From Burkholderiaceae bacterium (GTDB taxonomy: Bacteria > Pseudomonadota > Gammaproteobacteria > Burkholderiales > Burkholderiaceae_C): a stretch of DNA of 64,000 bases. Below the pieces are notes generated by a model. The model saw only the letters and a program-made list of their open reading frames with translations. It did not search any database and was not told where the DNA came from. Made by a program: the position numbers and the translations under genes. Below, in pieces: positions 1-8,542 of this stretch. How positions within the stretch are numbered: the stretch's first letter is position 1; the number at the start of each line of letters is the position of its first letter. Where the stretch lies: contig JADMJJ010000029.1 of the NCBI GenBank assembly GCA_018780645.1, positions 16,164 through 80,163 on the forward strand, in the 5' to 3' direction.

Positions 1-584
1 CCCCGCGCCACCTCGTCGCGCACCCATTCGGGCGTGACGATGCGCGGCAGCAAGGCCCCCATGGGATTGCCGCGCAGGCGCTGCTCGCGCTCGGCATCGC
101 TGCCGTACTCGTCCATCCACTCGCGCTTGAGGTTCTCGCGCAGGGCCACGAACTCCATCTCGGGCGTGACGATGCCGCGGCGGGCGTAGTGCATCTGCGT
201 GACCTTGGCGCCGGCCACCGCGCGGCGTGGTGTGCGCTGCAGCGCGGCGGCCTGGGCGCGCAGCTCCAGCAGCAGGCGTTCACCGTCACGGCCGTCGTCC
301 AGCGGCACCGGCGCGCGGCCAGCATAGGCCTCGGTATCGCCGCGGGCCTCCACCCAGGCCGAGCGCACATCGGGCAGACCCCGCCGCACATCGATGTCGG
401 CCGTTGGGTCGGTGTAGGGGCCCGAGGTGTCGTACAGCGTGATGCTCTCGCCATTGCTCAGCGCGACCACGCGCTGCGGCACGCGGATGTCGGGGCGGCT
501 GCCCTGGGCATAGGTCTTGGTCGAGGCGGGAAAGGGCTCGCGGGTCAGCGAAAGGGCCTGGTTCAGCTTGTCTGGGGCGTTCAT
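1..584 (-). CDS. thiC: Phosphomethylpyrimidine synthase ThiC, 5' part (cut by window edge)
   Basis: This is the N-terminal 194 codons of ThiC, the radical-SAM enzyme that rearranges aminoimidazole ribotide into the pyrimidine half of thiamine. The minus-strand reading frame is open to the window edge, so the catalytic core and the C-terminal iron-sulfur cysteines lie outside. I translated it by hand; it begins MNAPDKLNQ and contains family landmarks such as YDTSGPYTDP near residue 51 and QMHYARRGIVTPEMEFVA near residue 130. The ATG at 582-584 follows an AAGGAG ribosome site at 590-595. A TPP riboswitch lies about 100 nt upstream, which independently supports the identity and predicts repression by thiamine pyrophosphate. 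Identity is secure; only the 3' end is unknown. Confidence 0.95.
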   Translation of the reverse strand, partial: MNAPDKLNQALSLTREPFPASTKTYAQGSRPDIRVPQRVVALSNGESITLYDTSGPYTDPTADIDVRRGLPDVRSAWVEARGDTEAYAGRAPVPLDDGRDGERLLLELRAQAAALQRTPRRAVAGAKVTQMHYARRGIVTPEMEFVALRENLKREWMDEYGSDAEREQRLRGNPMGALLPRIVTPEWVRDEVAR

Positions 585-685
585 CGGATCTCCTTGGGCG
601 TTGGTGCTCCGAAGGCGAGACCCGGGCCCTCTCACGGCCCTTTGCGGATATTCGCGCGGGTGTTCGAGGCACTGGTGCTGCTGGC

Positions 686-765
686 TCTTCTTACGCCGGT
701 ATGAACCGGATCAAGTTCGCGGGTTTGGTCTTCCATCTCAGTCCTTCAAGGACACCCCGGAGCGA
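686..765 (-). promoter_or_regulatory. TPP (thi-box) riboswitch aptamer upstream of thiC
   Basis: Read on the minus strand, this segment carries the hallmark thi-box blocks in the right order: GGGGTG, then CTGAGA, then GATCCGGTTCATACCGGCGTA. These form the pyrimidine- and pyrophosphate-sensing helices of the thiamine pyrophosphate aptamer. It sits about 100 nt upstream of the thiC start in the same orientation. In proteobacteria such elements reduce thiC expression when TPP is bound, by terminating transcription or blocking the ribosome site. I did not resolve which mechanism applies here. Confidence 0.95.
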
Positions 766-787
766 TGCCCAGTGTAGCGCAGTGAAG

Positions 788-1780
788 CTAACCTTGCATC
801 GCGCTTGACACAGGCTGTGCGCGCAGCAGCTGCTGCACCAGCCGGCGCACCGCCACGCTGCCATTGCCCTGGCGGCAGGTCAGCACAATGTCCTGCGCGT
901 AGCTGAAGCGTTCGGGCTGCACGGCGCGAAAGCCCGCCAGCGGCGCCACGGCCTGCACCAGATGGTCCGGCAGAAAGCCGGCATAGCGGCCGCTGGCGAT
1001 CAGCAGGGCCACGCCCTCGATGCTGTCGGCATGGGTGCGGCTGTGGCGCATGCCGGCCAGCTCGGGGTGCGGCAGATCCACCGAGTACGGGTCCATCACA
1101 AAGGCGGCATGCTCCAGCTCGGCGGCCTCCAGCGGCCTATCGCCCGAGCCGTGCCAGGGATGGCCGGGCGCCACGAACAGACTGTTGGGTTCGGCGTACA
1201 GCCGGTGCTGCTCCAGCCCGGCCGCTGCTGCGTGCGCGGCCAGGATGCCGGCATCCAGCTCCTGCGTCAGCAGGCGTCGCTCGATCTCGATCGGGCGCAG
1301 GGTCAAGACCTGGACCTGCAGGCCCGGCAAGGCATCGGCGCAGGCGGCCAGCGCGGCCGGCAGACCCAGCGGCCCGGCAGTGTGCGGGGCGGTCAGCAGC
1401 GCATCGACAAGGCCCAGGCGCAGCAGCGGCCCGGCCTGGCGTGACAGCCCCGCCACCTCACCGCGAAAGGTCTGCAGCGCACCGAACAGATGGCGCACGC
1501 TGCGGTGCAGCTGCTCGCCCTGCGGCGTCAAGGCAAAGCCACCACGCCCGCGTTGCGCCAGGCGCGCACCGACGCGCAGCTCCAGCTCCTTGAACTGCCG
1601 GCTCACCGCCGACAGGTCCACCTGCAGCTCGGCCGTGGCGGCCGAAAAACCACCGGCGGCAACGACGACGCAGAACACCCGCAGCTGGCGCAGCTCGGTG
1701 TCGCTGACCAGGGCGATGTCGCGGGCGGCATCACCGGCAAACAGCGCCTGCGGATCAAGTGAACTTGCTTTTCTGGTCAT
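788..1780 (-). CDS. LysR-family transcriptional regulator
   Basis: A 330-residue LysR-type regulator. The winged helix-turn-helix spans roughly residues 27-90 (TELRQLRVFCVVVAAGGFSA and LSAVSRQFKELE), followed by a periplasmic-binding-protein-like effector domain. The N-terminal extension of about 25 residues before the HTH is longer than usual, so the start may lie further in. It is transcribed away from the agmatinase-type ureohydrolase across an 84-bp gap, the classic layout in which a LysR protein controls its divergent neighbour. The effector is unknown; an amine or guanidino compound is an inference from that neighbour only. Confidence 0.85.
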   Translation of the reverse strand: MTRKASSLDPQALFAGDAARDIALVSDTELRQLRVFCVVVAAGGFSAATAELQVDLSAVSRQFKELELRVGARLAQRGRGGFALTPQGEQLHRSVRHLFGALQTFRGEVAGLSRQAGPLLRLGLVDALLTAPHTAGPLGLPAALAACADALPGLQVQVLTLRPIEIERRLLTQELDAGILAAHAAAAGLEQHRLYAEPNSLFVAPGHPWHGSGDRPLEAAELEHAAFVMDPYSVDLPHPELAGMRHSRTHADSIEGVALLIASGRYAGFLPDHLVQAVAPLAGFRAVQPERFSYAQDIVLTCRQGNGSVAVRRLVQQLLRAQPVSSAMQG

Positions 1781-1864
1781 TCCAAGTCGTCCCTGCCGAA
1801 CCTAGGCTCGCGTCTGTTCAATGGCCACGGATTATGGGTCCGCCCCGCTCCAAACAAACATCAC

Positions 1865-2803
1865 ATGACTGACTTCGCCTTCCTCAGCGGCAGCACCTTT
1901 CTGAAGGTCGGCGCACCGGCCAACACTCCCCGCCCCTTCGGCCTGGCCGGTGTGGCCTGGGATGGCGCCACCACCAATCGCCCGGGCGCCCGCTTCGGCC
2001 CGGCCGCCATACGCACGGCCAGCCATATGCTGTGCGACGGTATCCATCCGCTGTTCGATTGCAGCCCGGTCGGCCAGCTCGATGATCTGGGTGACCTGGC
2101 CCTGCCCAACACCGGCCTGACCAAGATGCGCGCCGCGCTGGCACGCCAGCTGAGCGGCCTGCTGGCGGCCCGCCACATGGTCTGGCTGGGCGGCGACCAT
2201 TCGATCACCCTGCCCATCCTGCGGGCCCAGCGCGAGCGCTGGGGACGGCCGCTGGCGGTGATCCACTTCGACGCCCATTGCGATACCTGGAGCGACCACT
2301 TCGGCGAGCCCAGCGGCCATGGCACCTGGGTCTACGAGGCGATGCAGGAAGGCCTGGTGGTCGACGCCTGCTTCACGCAGATCGGCATACGCTCGGCCGG
2401 CGAGCGTGCGGCCCGCGACTATGTGCGCGACCGAGGCGGCGTGATACACACCGCCCGCGAGCTGCGCGGCCTGGAGAGCAGCGCCCAACTGGCCGGCGTC
2501 ACCCAGGGCATACGCGAGCGGCTGGGCCGCCACGGCAATCCGCCCGTCTATCTGAGTCTGGACATCGACTGCCTCGACCCCGCCTTTGCCCCCGGCACCG
2601 GCACGCCCGAGCCCGGCGGCCTGAGCACGGCCCAGGTGCTGACCCTGATCGAAGACCTGGCCGATCTCGACTTCGTCGGCATGGACTGCGTCGAAGTGGC
2701 CCCGGCCTATGACCACGCCGAGCTGACGTCCAATGCCGCGGCGCACTTCGTCTGGACCTATCTCGCCGGCCGCCTGGCCCATGGCAGGACCCCCGGCCGC
2801 TGA
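1865..2803 (+). CDS. Agmatinase/arginase-family ureohydrolase
   Basis: A 312-residue member of the ureohydrolase superfamily, which hydrolyses guanidino groups to urea plus an amine. The binuclear manganese site is complete: GGDHSI near residue 118, FDAHCDTW near residue 137 and SLDIDCLDPAF near residue 236, with the usual PGTGTPEPGG loop after it. Length and loops fit agmatinase (SpeB) or guanidinobutyrase better than arginase, but substrate cannot be decided by eye. It is divergent from a LysR regulator and is followed 31 bp later by an amidohydrolase lipoprotein gene, possibly co-transcribed. No clear Shine-Dalgarno precedes the ATG. Confidence 0.9.
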   Translation: MTDFAFLSGSTFLKVGAPANTPRPFGLAGVAWDGATTNRPGARFGPAAIRTASHMLCDGIHPLFDCSPVGQLDDLGDLALPNTGLTKMRAALARQLSGLLAARHMVWLGGDHSITLPILRAQRERWGRPLAVIHFDAHCDTWSDHFGEPSGHGTWVYEAMQEGLVVDACFTQIGIRSAGERAARDYVRDRGGVIHTARELRGLESSAQLAGVTQGIRERLGRHGNPPVYLSLDIDCLDPAFAPGTGTPEPGGLSTAQVLTLIEDLADLDFVGMDCVEVAPAYDHAELTSNAAAHFVWTYLAGRLAHGRTPGR

Positions 2804-2834
2804 ATCGAACCACTCGTCAACAAGGAGCCCTCGT

Positions 2835-4736
2835 ATGCCTATCGCGCCGAAGTTGCGTTTCATCGCCGAACTGCTCGGCGCGTCCGCGCTGACCCTGCTG
2901 GTTTCCTGCGGCGGGCAAGACCCGACTCCTCCGGCGCCGCCGCCTCCGGCCGACATGGTGCTTAAGAACGGCTATGTCTACACGGTCGACGCCACGCAAA
3001 GCGAGGCACAGGCGGTGGCGGTGCGCGAAGGCCGCATCGTCTATGTCGGCCAGGACGCTGGCGCGCAAGCGCATGTCGGCAGCCAGACGCGTGTCATTGA
3101 CCTGGGCGGCCGCATGCTGATGCCGGGCCTGGTCGATGGCCACATCCACCCGCTGCAGGGCGGCGCCGAAACGCTCAAGTGCAGCCTTGAGTATCTGCCG
3201 CTGACGGTGGCGCAGATGCGCACCCGGCTGCAGGCCTGCCTCGATGCAAGCAAGGACAAGGAGCCGGGCGGCTGGCTGGAGGTCGTCAGCTGGGACCGCC
3301 AGGCCATGAGCACGGCCGACCGTGACCCGGCGCGCGCCGATCTGGACAGCCTGACCACGCGGCGGCCCATCGTCATCACCTCGATCGATCATCACACCAG
3401 CCTGGTCAACTCGCGCGCCCTGACCCTGGCCGGCATCACCGCGGCCACGCCCAACCCGGCTGGCGGCAGCATCATCAAGGATGCCCTGGGCCAACCCACC
3501 GGCATTCTCGAAGACGGTGCCAGCAGCCTCGTCTCGGCCGCAATGCCGCAGCCAACCGATGCCGACCGCGCCCAGCACGCCCGCATCGCGCTGGACCTGC
3601 TGCGGCGCCAGGGCGTGACCAGCTTCATGAGCGCCATCAGCGACGAGGACGATCTGAAGGCCTTCTCCACCCTCTCGCGTGCGGGCGAACTGACGGCCCG
3701 ACCCCAATTCGCGATGCGCTTCGGTACCGACGATGCGGGCAAAGCCGCACAGGCGATGGCCGCCATCAAGGCGGTGGCCGACCGCTACCACCAGGCGGCC
3801 AGCGGTGCGACGCCGGTGATCAGCGTGCGCCATGTCAAGCTGTTCATGGACGGCGTGCTGCAGGCCCCGGCGCAGACCGCGGGCCTGCTGGCGCCGTACA
3901 AGGTCAACGCCGGCAGCGACAGCCATCCGCACTGGGTGGACGGCGGCAGCAAGGGCCCCCTCTATCTGACGGACGACGGCGTCAAGAGCGTGGTGCTGGA
4001 GGCGGTCAGGGCCGGCTTCGACCCCCATGTGCACGCGATTGGTGACGCGGCGGTGCGGCGCAGCCTGGATGCCTTTGCCTACACCCGCGAGCAGTTGCCC
4101 AACGCCAAGTTCCGGCCGGCCGTTGCGCATGCCGAGCTGGTGGACCCGGCCGACTATCCCCGCTTCAAGCTGCTCGACGCGGTGCCGGTGATGTCCTTCC
4201 AATGGGCGCAGCAGGCGCCCTACTCGGTCGAGGCGGTGAAGGACCCGCTGGGCCCCGAGCGCTATGCCCGCATGGAGCCCGAGGGCAGCCTCTTTGCCGC
4301 GGGCGCGACGATCGCCTACGGCAGCGACTGGCCGGTCGATCCGATGGCCTACTTCTACAACCTCAGCATCGGTGTCACTCGCCGCGGCCAGCCCACGCAC
4401 TGGGCCAGCTTCGGCCCTGCCTATGCAGGCCGCCTCAACGAGGACGCGCTGCTGACACGGGCCACGGCGCTGCGGTCCATCACGCTGAATGCGGCCTATC
4501 AGCTGCGGATGGACGCCGAGCTGGGCTCGATCGAAGTGGGCAAGCTCGCCGACATGATCGTGCTGGACCGCAGCTTCATGACCGCGCAGGAAGAGCAACT
4601 GGGCTTCACCGCGGTGCTGCTGACGATGGTCGGCGGACGCATCGTCTGGGCCGATGCGCCGTTCGCCCCTCTCGCCATGGCTCAGCGCCAGGCGACGAAC
4701 CCGGTGCCGGTGCCGGTTCCGCCCTCGGAGCGGTAG
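2835..4736 (+). CDS. Amidohydrolase family 3 (YtcJ-like) lipoprotein
   Basis: A 633-residue metal-dependent amidohydrolase of the YtcJ/Amidohydro_3 type. The frame is open upstream into the ureohydrolase gene, but the ATG at 2835 is chosen because AAGGAG lies at 2822-2827 and it yields a signal peptide ending in a lipobox (LLVSC), so the protein is likely anchored in the periplasm. Metal-site landmarks are VDGHIHP near residue 99, KLFMDG near 336, [11 protein letters not shown] near 396, and SDWPVDP near 497. The family hydrolyses amide or ester bonds in varied substrates; the natural substrate is not known. Its last 55 bp overlap, in antisense, the end of the ring-cleavage dioxygenase gene. 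Confidence 0.85.
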   Translation: MPIAPKLRFIAELLGASALTLLVSCGGQDPTPPAPPPPADMVLKNGYVYTVDATQSEAQAVAVREGRIVYVGQDAGAQAHVGSQTRVIDLGGRMLMPGLVDGHIHPLQGGAETLKCSLEYLPLTVAQMRTRLQACLDASKDKEPGGWLEVVSWDRQAMSTADRDPARADLDSLTTRRPIVITSIDHHTSLVNSRALTLAGITAATPNPAGGSIIKDALGQPTGILEDGASSLVSAAMPQPTDADRAQHARIALDLLRRQGVTSFMSAISDEDDLKAFSTLSRAGELTARPQFAMRFGTDDAGKAAQAMAAIKAVADRYHQAASGATPVISVRHVKLFMDGVLQAPAQTAGLLAPYKVNAGSDSHPHWVDGGSKGPLYLTDDGVKSVVLEAVRAGFDPHVHAIGDAAVRRSLDAFAYTREQLPNAKFRPAVAHAELVDPADYPRFKLLDAVPVMSFQWAQQAPYSVEAVKDPLGPERYARMEPEGSLFAAGATIAYGSDWPVDPMAYFYNLSIGVTRRGQPTHWASFGPAYAGRLNEDALLTRATALRSITLNAAYQLRMDAELGSIEVGKLADMIVLDRSFMTAQEEQLGFTAVLLTMVGGRIVWADAPFAPLAMAQRQATNPVPVPVPPSER

Positions 4737-5701
4737 CAGGCCACCTGGTCAATCAACTGGGCTTTCAAGCCACCGCCGGCCAGGATGCCGGCGGTGGTGA
4801 TCCAGTTCTTGCACTCCGAGGTGCCGGCCTGTAAGAGCGCCTCGTCGATGCTGCACAGCGCCTCGAAGTCATCGCGGACGATGGCGTCCAGAAAGCACTT
4901 GTCGAAGTCCTCGTCGATGACGAAATGGCTCAGGCCACCGGAGCCGAACACGGCCACGCGGGCATCTGACTTCCATTCGCGCAGGGCCCGGCCCAGGCTG
5001 CGGCCGAACTCGAAGCAGCGGCGCGCGGTCGGCTGATTCGGCGGGTAGAAGGTGTTCAGTATCACCGGCACGTGAGGAATCACCTCGTCGCCCATGATGT
5101 TGCGATAGACGAAGCCATAGGCGTGCGGCGCGCCGGTCGAGAAGCTTATCTTCTGGTCGGCCTCGCGCAGCCACTTCGAGGCCGCCACATCGAAGCCATC
5201 GCGGATGCTGTGCTGGATCAGGTGCAAGCCCAGCTCAGGATGGCAGGGATGGGTCAAGGCCTCGGGCGGCGCATGACCGCGCTCGGCCAGATGGATGCCG
5301 GCGGGCATGCGCACCGACTGGTCGGCGCGGGCCGGCGGATTGACGATGCTGTCGCCCCAGTAGATGGTCATCGCCGGCATCACGTCTTCGACGAACAGCT
5401 CATGCTGGTCATTGCCGACGATCACCGCCACGTTGGGCTTCACCTCGCGGTAGATCTGGGCTAAGCGCTCGACCGCGGCATTGCCCTGGCTCAGACGGCG
5501 CTGCTTCTCCTCCACATTCAAAAAGCGGCCCAGCTGCTCGGGCGCGCGCAGCGCCAGCAACTGCTCCCAATCCATCGTCTGGCCGCGGAAGTGATGGGCC
5601 TTGTTGCGCTTGTCGGCCTCCAGGCGTATCGCCCACTGCTCGGCGGGCGTGTGCAGCTGTGGGGTGTGGGACAGGGCCATGCCCAGAACGATTTCAGCCA
5701 T
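4682..5701 (-). CDS. Class III (LigB-type) extradiol ring-cleavage dioxygenase
   Basis: A 339-residue member of the LigB superfamily, non-haem Fe(II) enzymes that open catecholic rings next to the hydroxyl pair. Visible landmarks are the N-terminal ALSHTPQL with its iron-ligand histidine, GNDQHELF near residue 95, and GSGGLSHF near residue 255. Some family members act on protocatechuate, gallate or 3-O-methylgallate; the exact substrate is uncertain. The ATG is preceded by GGAG seven bases upstream, and three 10-bp tandem repeats lie just beyond. It is divergent from an FAH-family hydrolase that could process its product. The 3' end overlaps the amidohydrolase gene by 55 bp in antisense. Confidence 0.85.
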   Translation of the reverse strand: MAEIVLGMALSHTPQLHTPAEQWAIRLEADKRNKAHHFRGQTMDWEQLLALRAPEQLGRFLNVEEKQRRLSQGNAAVERLAQIYREVKPNVAVIVGNDQHELFVEDVMPAMTIYWGDSIVNPPARADQSVRMPAGIHLAERGHAPPEALTHPCHPELGLHLIQHSIRDGFDVAASKWLREADQKISFSTGAPHAYGFVYRNIMGDEVIPHVPVILNTFYPPNQPTARRCFEFGRSLGRALREWKSDARVAVFGSGGLSHFVIDEDFDKCFLDAIVRDDFEALCSIDEALLQAGTSECKNWITTAGILAGGGLKAQLIDQVACYRSEGGTGTGTGFVAWR

Positions 5702-5708
5702 GCATATC

Positions 5709-5737
5709 TCCGATTGCTTCCGATTGCTTCCGATTGA
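5709..5737 (-). repeat. Three tandem 10-bp repeats in the dioxygenase leader
   Basis: The 10-mer CGATTGCTTC occurs at 5711-5720 and 5721-5730, followed by a partial third copy from 5731. On the minus strand the units read as repeated AATCGGAAGC and run into the ribosome-binding site of the LigB-type dioxygenase. Copy-number change by slippage would alter leader length without shifting a frame. The repeat could also be a helical-phase protein site. Function unknown. Confidence 0.6.
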
Positions 5738-5781
5738 TGCCTGCGCAAAGTGCCAGCCGGGGCTGGTCAGCGCGATGGGTC

Positions 5782-5796
5782 TATCGTATAGTTGTT
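5782..5796. promoter_or_regulatory. Candidate IclR-type operator (copy 1) between dioxygenase and FAH hydrolase
   Basis: The 15-mer TATCGTATAGTTGTT lies in the gap between the divergent LigB-type dioxygenase and FAH hydrolase genes. A near-identical 15-mer, with two differences, occurs at 11085-11099 between hpaB and iclR. The core CTAT-N3-ATAG is palindromic. Sharing by two divergent promoters of one catabolic island suggests a common regulator, most simply the IclR protein encoded at 11168. This is inference from sequence similarity. Confidence 0.4.
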
Positions 5797-5848
5797 ACGC
5801 TCTGCGAGTCAAATGTATTGATTAGCGATACCAATAGGATTGATCCCC

Positions 5849-6832
5849 ATGCAACTGATCACCTTTGAAACCGCCCGCGGCCCGCGCCTGGGCGCGCTGC
5901 TGAACAGCGAGCTGGTGCTGGACCTGGCCCAGGCCGCAGAACGCCAGGGCGAGCATGGCGCCTGGCTGAGCTCGATGCTGGCGCTGATACAGGCCGGCGA
6001 ACCGGCCCTGGCCCTGGTGCGCCGCCTGCTGCGTGCCAGTGAGCCGGCGCAATGCCTGGAACTGGCCAGCCTGCGCCTGCTGGCGCCGCTGCCTAGGCCT
6101 GAGCAGATACGCGACTTCGCCAATTACGAGCTGCATGTGCGCCAGGCCCTGACCTCCAGCATGCGGCTGCGCGCCCATGCCGCGCCCGACCCCGAGGCGG
6201 CGCTGCAGCAGCTGCAGGCCAGCGGCATGTTCGCCATTCCGCCGGTCTGGTACGAGCGGCCGCTGTACTTCAAGTGCAACCGCTTCAGCGTGGTCGGCCC
6301 CGACGCGGTCGTTGAGTGGCCACCGTTCGCCACGAAGATGGACTACGAGCTGGAGCTGGCCGTGGTGATAGGCAAGAAGGTGCGCGATGTGTCGGAGGCC
6401 GAGGCGATGGACGCGGTGTTCGGCTACACCATCTACAACGACTTCAGCGCCCGCGACGTGCAGGCGCACGAGTCGCAGTTCCGCATGGGCCCGGCCAAGG
6501 GCAAGGACTTCGATACCGGCAATGTGTTCGGTCCCTGCATCACCACCCGCGACGCGATTGCCGACCCCTACGCCCTGCAGATGAGCGTGGCCGTCAACGG
6601 CGAGGTCAGGACGCGCACCACGGCCGCCGGCATGCAGCACAGCATTGCCCGCTGCATCAGCTTTCTGTCGCAGTCGGAGACGCTGTACCCGGGCGAGATC
6701 CTGGCCATGGGCACGGTGGGCAATGGCTGCGGCTACGAGTCGCTGAGCTTTCTGAACGACGGCGACGAGGTCACGCTGGAGGTCGAGGGGATAGGCCGGT
6801 TGAGCAACCGGCTGCGGCGCGTCCCCTATTGA
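5849..6832 (+). CDS. Fumarylacetoacetate hydrolase (FAH) family protein 1
   Basis: A 327-residue FAH-fold enzyme. The family cleaves or isomerises carbon-carbon bonds in ring-fission products such as fumarylpyruvate or the homoprotocatechuate-pathway oxo-acids. The C-terminal catalytic domain begins near residue 115; metal ligands are visible as the E-x-E of DYELELAVV and the D of YNDFSARDVQ. The ATG at 5849 is preferred over an upstream TTG at 5840 because AGGA lies about ten bases before it. It is divergent from the extradiol dioxygenase across 147 bp, consistent with consecutive steps. The protein at 8543 belongs to the same superfamily but is only distantly similar. Confidence 0.88.
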   Translation: MQLITFETARGPRLGALLNSELVLDLAQAAERQGEHGAWLSSMLALIQAGEPALALVRRLLRASEPAQCLELASLRLLAPLPRPEQIRDFANYELHVRQALTSSMRLRAHAAPDPEAALQQLQASGMFAIPPVWYERPLYFKCNRFSVVGPDAVVEWPPFATKMDYELELAVVIGKKVRDVSEAEAMDAVFGYTIYNDFSARDVQAHESQFRMGPAKGKDFDTGNVFGPCITTRDAIADPYALQMSVAVNGEVRTRTTAAGMQHSIARCISFLSQSETLYPGEILAMGTVGNGCGYESLSFLNDGDEVTLEVEGIGRLSNRLRRVPY

Positions 6833-6891
6833 TGTGAGGCGAGCGCAGCAGGCGCTGGGCATACTGGTGGCTCCCAGCTCTGGAGTCCACC

Positions 6892-7854
6892 ATGCCCGCT
6901 CTGCGTCTGTTGACCCGTCTTTGCTGTCTCGCCGCGCTGGCCACGGCCTTGCAGGCCCAGGCCGCGCCAGAGATCTATCGCGGCCTCTGCGACGCCTCGG
7001 CCGCGGTGGCACTGGACGCCGGGCACTTCGTCGTCGCCAATGACGAGAACAACACGCTGGCAATCTACCAGCGCGGGCAGCCCGAGGCGGTGGCCACGCT
7101 GTCGCTGGCCGACTTCCTGGACAGTGGCGACAAGGAGTCCGACATCGAGGGCGCGGCCCTGGTCGGCAGGCGCATCTACTGGATCAGCTCGCATGGCCGC
7201 AACAAGAATGCCAAGGAGCGGCCCGAACGCTACCGCTTCTTCGCCACCGACATTGATGCTTCCAAGAGCCCGCCAAGCTTGAAGCCAGTGCCCAAGCGCT
7301 ACGAGAAGCTGCTGGATGATCTGGTCGAGGCCGATGCGCTGAAGCCCTTCAAGCTCAAGGATGCCGCCAAGCTGGCGCCTGAGGCGCCTGGCGGCTTGAA
7401 CATCGAGGGCCTGGCCGCCCTGCCCGATGGGAGCTTGCTGATCGGCTTTCGCAATCCGATACCCAACGGCAAGGCCCTGCTGCTGCCGCTGAAGAACCCC
7501 GACGAACTGCTCGAGGGCAAGACCGCCAAGTTCGGTGCGCCTGTGCTGCTGGCCCTTCGCAACCGCGGGGTGCGCAGCATCGAGCGCGTGGCCAACCAGT
7601 TCCTGATCGTCGCCGGGCCGACGGCCGACAAGGGGACGTTCTCGCTGTACCACTGGAGCGGCAAGGCCAGCGAGGCGCCCAAGCTGGCACAAGGCTTGGA
7701 CCTTGCCGATCTGCGGCCCGAAGCACTGTTCGACATCGGCGGCAGCCAGGTGCAGCTGCTCAGCGACGATGGCGGCATCGAAGCCGGCGGTGTGGCTTGT
7801 AAAGACAGAAAGCCTGCGGAGCAGGCTTTCAGAAGCATCAGCGTCAAACCGTGA
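6892..7854 (+). CDS. Exported DUF3616-domain protein
   Basis: A 320-residue protein with a clear Sec signal peptide (hydrophobic stretch at residues 8-20, probable cleavage after AQA), so it is predicted to be periplasmic or secreted. The body resembles DUF3616 proteins, a beta-propeller-like family without known biochemical function; ESDIEGAALVG near residue 84 and LNIEGLAALPDGSLLIGFR near residue 169 look like repeated blades. It lies 59 bp downstream of FAH hydrolase 1 on the same strand, but nothing ties it to catabolism. Its last codons contain a 10-bp perfect hairpin that probably terminates the converging minus-strand operon. Confidence 0.75.
   Translation: MPALRLLTRLCCLAALATALQAQAAPEIYRGLCDASAAVALDAGHFVVANDENNTLAIYQRGQPEAVATLSLADFLDSGDKESDIEGAALVGRRIYWISSHGRNKNAKERPERYRFFATDIDASKSPPSLKPVPKRYEKLLDDLVEADALKPFKLKDAAKLAPEAPGGLNIEGLAALPDGSLLIGFRNPIPNGKALLLPLKNPDELLEGKTAKFGAPVLLALRNRGVRSIERVANQFLIVAGPTADKGTFSLYHWSGKASEAPKLAQGLDLADLRPEALFDIGGSQVQLLSDDGGIEAGGVACKDRKPAEQAFRSISVKP
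7801..7830 (-). terminator. Rho-independent terminator of the hpaB-FAH-reductase operon, inside the DUF3616 gene
   Basis: GAAAGCCTGC at 7808-7817 pairs perfectly with GCAGGCTTTC at 7821-7830 around a three-base loop. On the minus strand the stem is followed by TGTCTTT, a weak U-tract. It lies 29-51 bp past the stop of the minus-strand reductase gene. It also falls inside the last 16 codons of the converging DUF3616 gene. Confidence 0.65.
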
Positions 7855-7858
7855 TCAT

Positions 7859-8524
7859 TCACGCCGCGTGCGCCGACTCCTCACGGTGGAAGCGCAGCTG
7901 CGGCCGCAGCGCACGCTGGCGCTCCATCTCGGCCATCATCGGCCCAGGGCCGCAGACATAGACATGCGTGCCTTCGGCGGCCTGGTCCAATAGTTCGGCC
8001 AGCGACAAAAAGCGCCCGGCCTCGTTGTCCACATGCAGTTGCACCCGCTCGCCATAGGCCCGCAGCGGCTGCAGAAAGGCCGCACCGTCGCGTGAACGCA
8101 CGGCATAGATCAGGCGCCAGTCGCGACCCTGCTGCTGCAGCGCCTCCAGCATCGCCAGGAACGGTGTGATGCCTATGCCGCCGGCAACGAACAAGGTCGG
8201 TGCGCCATCATCCTCGTGCAGTTTGAAGCTCTGGTGCGGCCCGCGTATCGCCACCTTCTGGCCGGCATCGAGCTGCTCGGTCAGCCAGGCCGCGCCGGCA
8301 CTGGCGCCGCGCTGCACGGCCACGCTGTAGCGCTCGCTTTGGCCCGGGCTGCTGACCAGCGAGTAGCTGCGCCATTCGCCATTGGGCAGGGCGATCTCGA
8401 TGTGCGCGCCGCAGGCGCTGGGCGCAAAGGGCTCGGTGGCGCCCGGGCGCAGATGGATCAGGCGCACGCCGGGAGACTCCCAGCGCGTGTCGGCAACAAT
8501 GGCATGGCGCATGGGCGTCTCCAT
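7859..8524 (-). CDS. Ferredoxin-NADP reductase-type oxygenase reductase lacking its 2Fe-2S domain
   Basis: A 221-residue flavin/NAD(P)H reductase like the first two domains of VanB or phthalate dioxygenase reductase, which pass electrons to a Rieske oxygenase. The flavin-binding RSYSLVSSP is near residue 52, the nucleotide-binding VAGGIGITPFLAM near residue 114 and VCGPGPMM near residue 190. VanB-type proteins continue with about 90 residues of plant-type ferredoxin; this one stops, with no cysteine motif. The matching free ferredoxin is encoded at 37062 next to a Rieske oxygenase. It is the last gene of the hpaB-FAH-reductase operon, 18 bp after FAH 2. A GGAG seven bases before an in-frame ATG at 8512 suggests the start may be there. 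Confidence 0.85.
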   Translation of the reverse strand: METPMRHAIVADTRWESPGVRLIHLRPGATEPFAPSACGAHIEIALPNGEWRSYSLVSSPGQSERYSVAVQRGASAGAAWLTEQLDAGQKVAIRGPHQSFKLHEDDGAPTLFVAGGIGITPFLAMLEALQQQGRDWRLIYAVRSRDGAAFLQPLRAYGERVQLHVDNEAGRFLSLAELLDQAAEGTHVYVCGPGPMMAEMERQRALRPQLRFHREESAHAA

Positions 8525-8542
8525 CCGAGGCTGTTGACCCGC

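Noticed and set aside
5709..5737. A CRISPR-like repeat
   Set aside because: The repeats are 10 bp and directly tandem with no spacers; no cas genes are present anywhere in the window.
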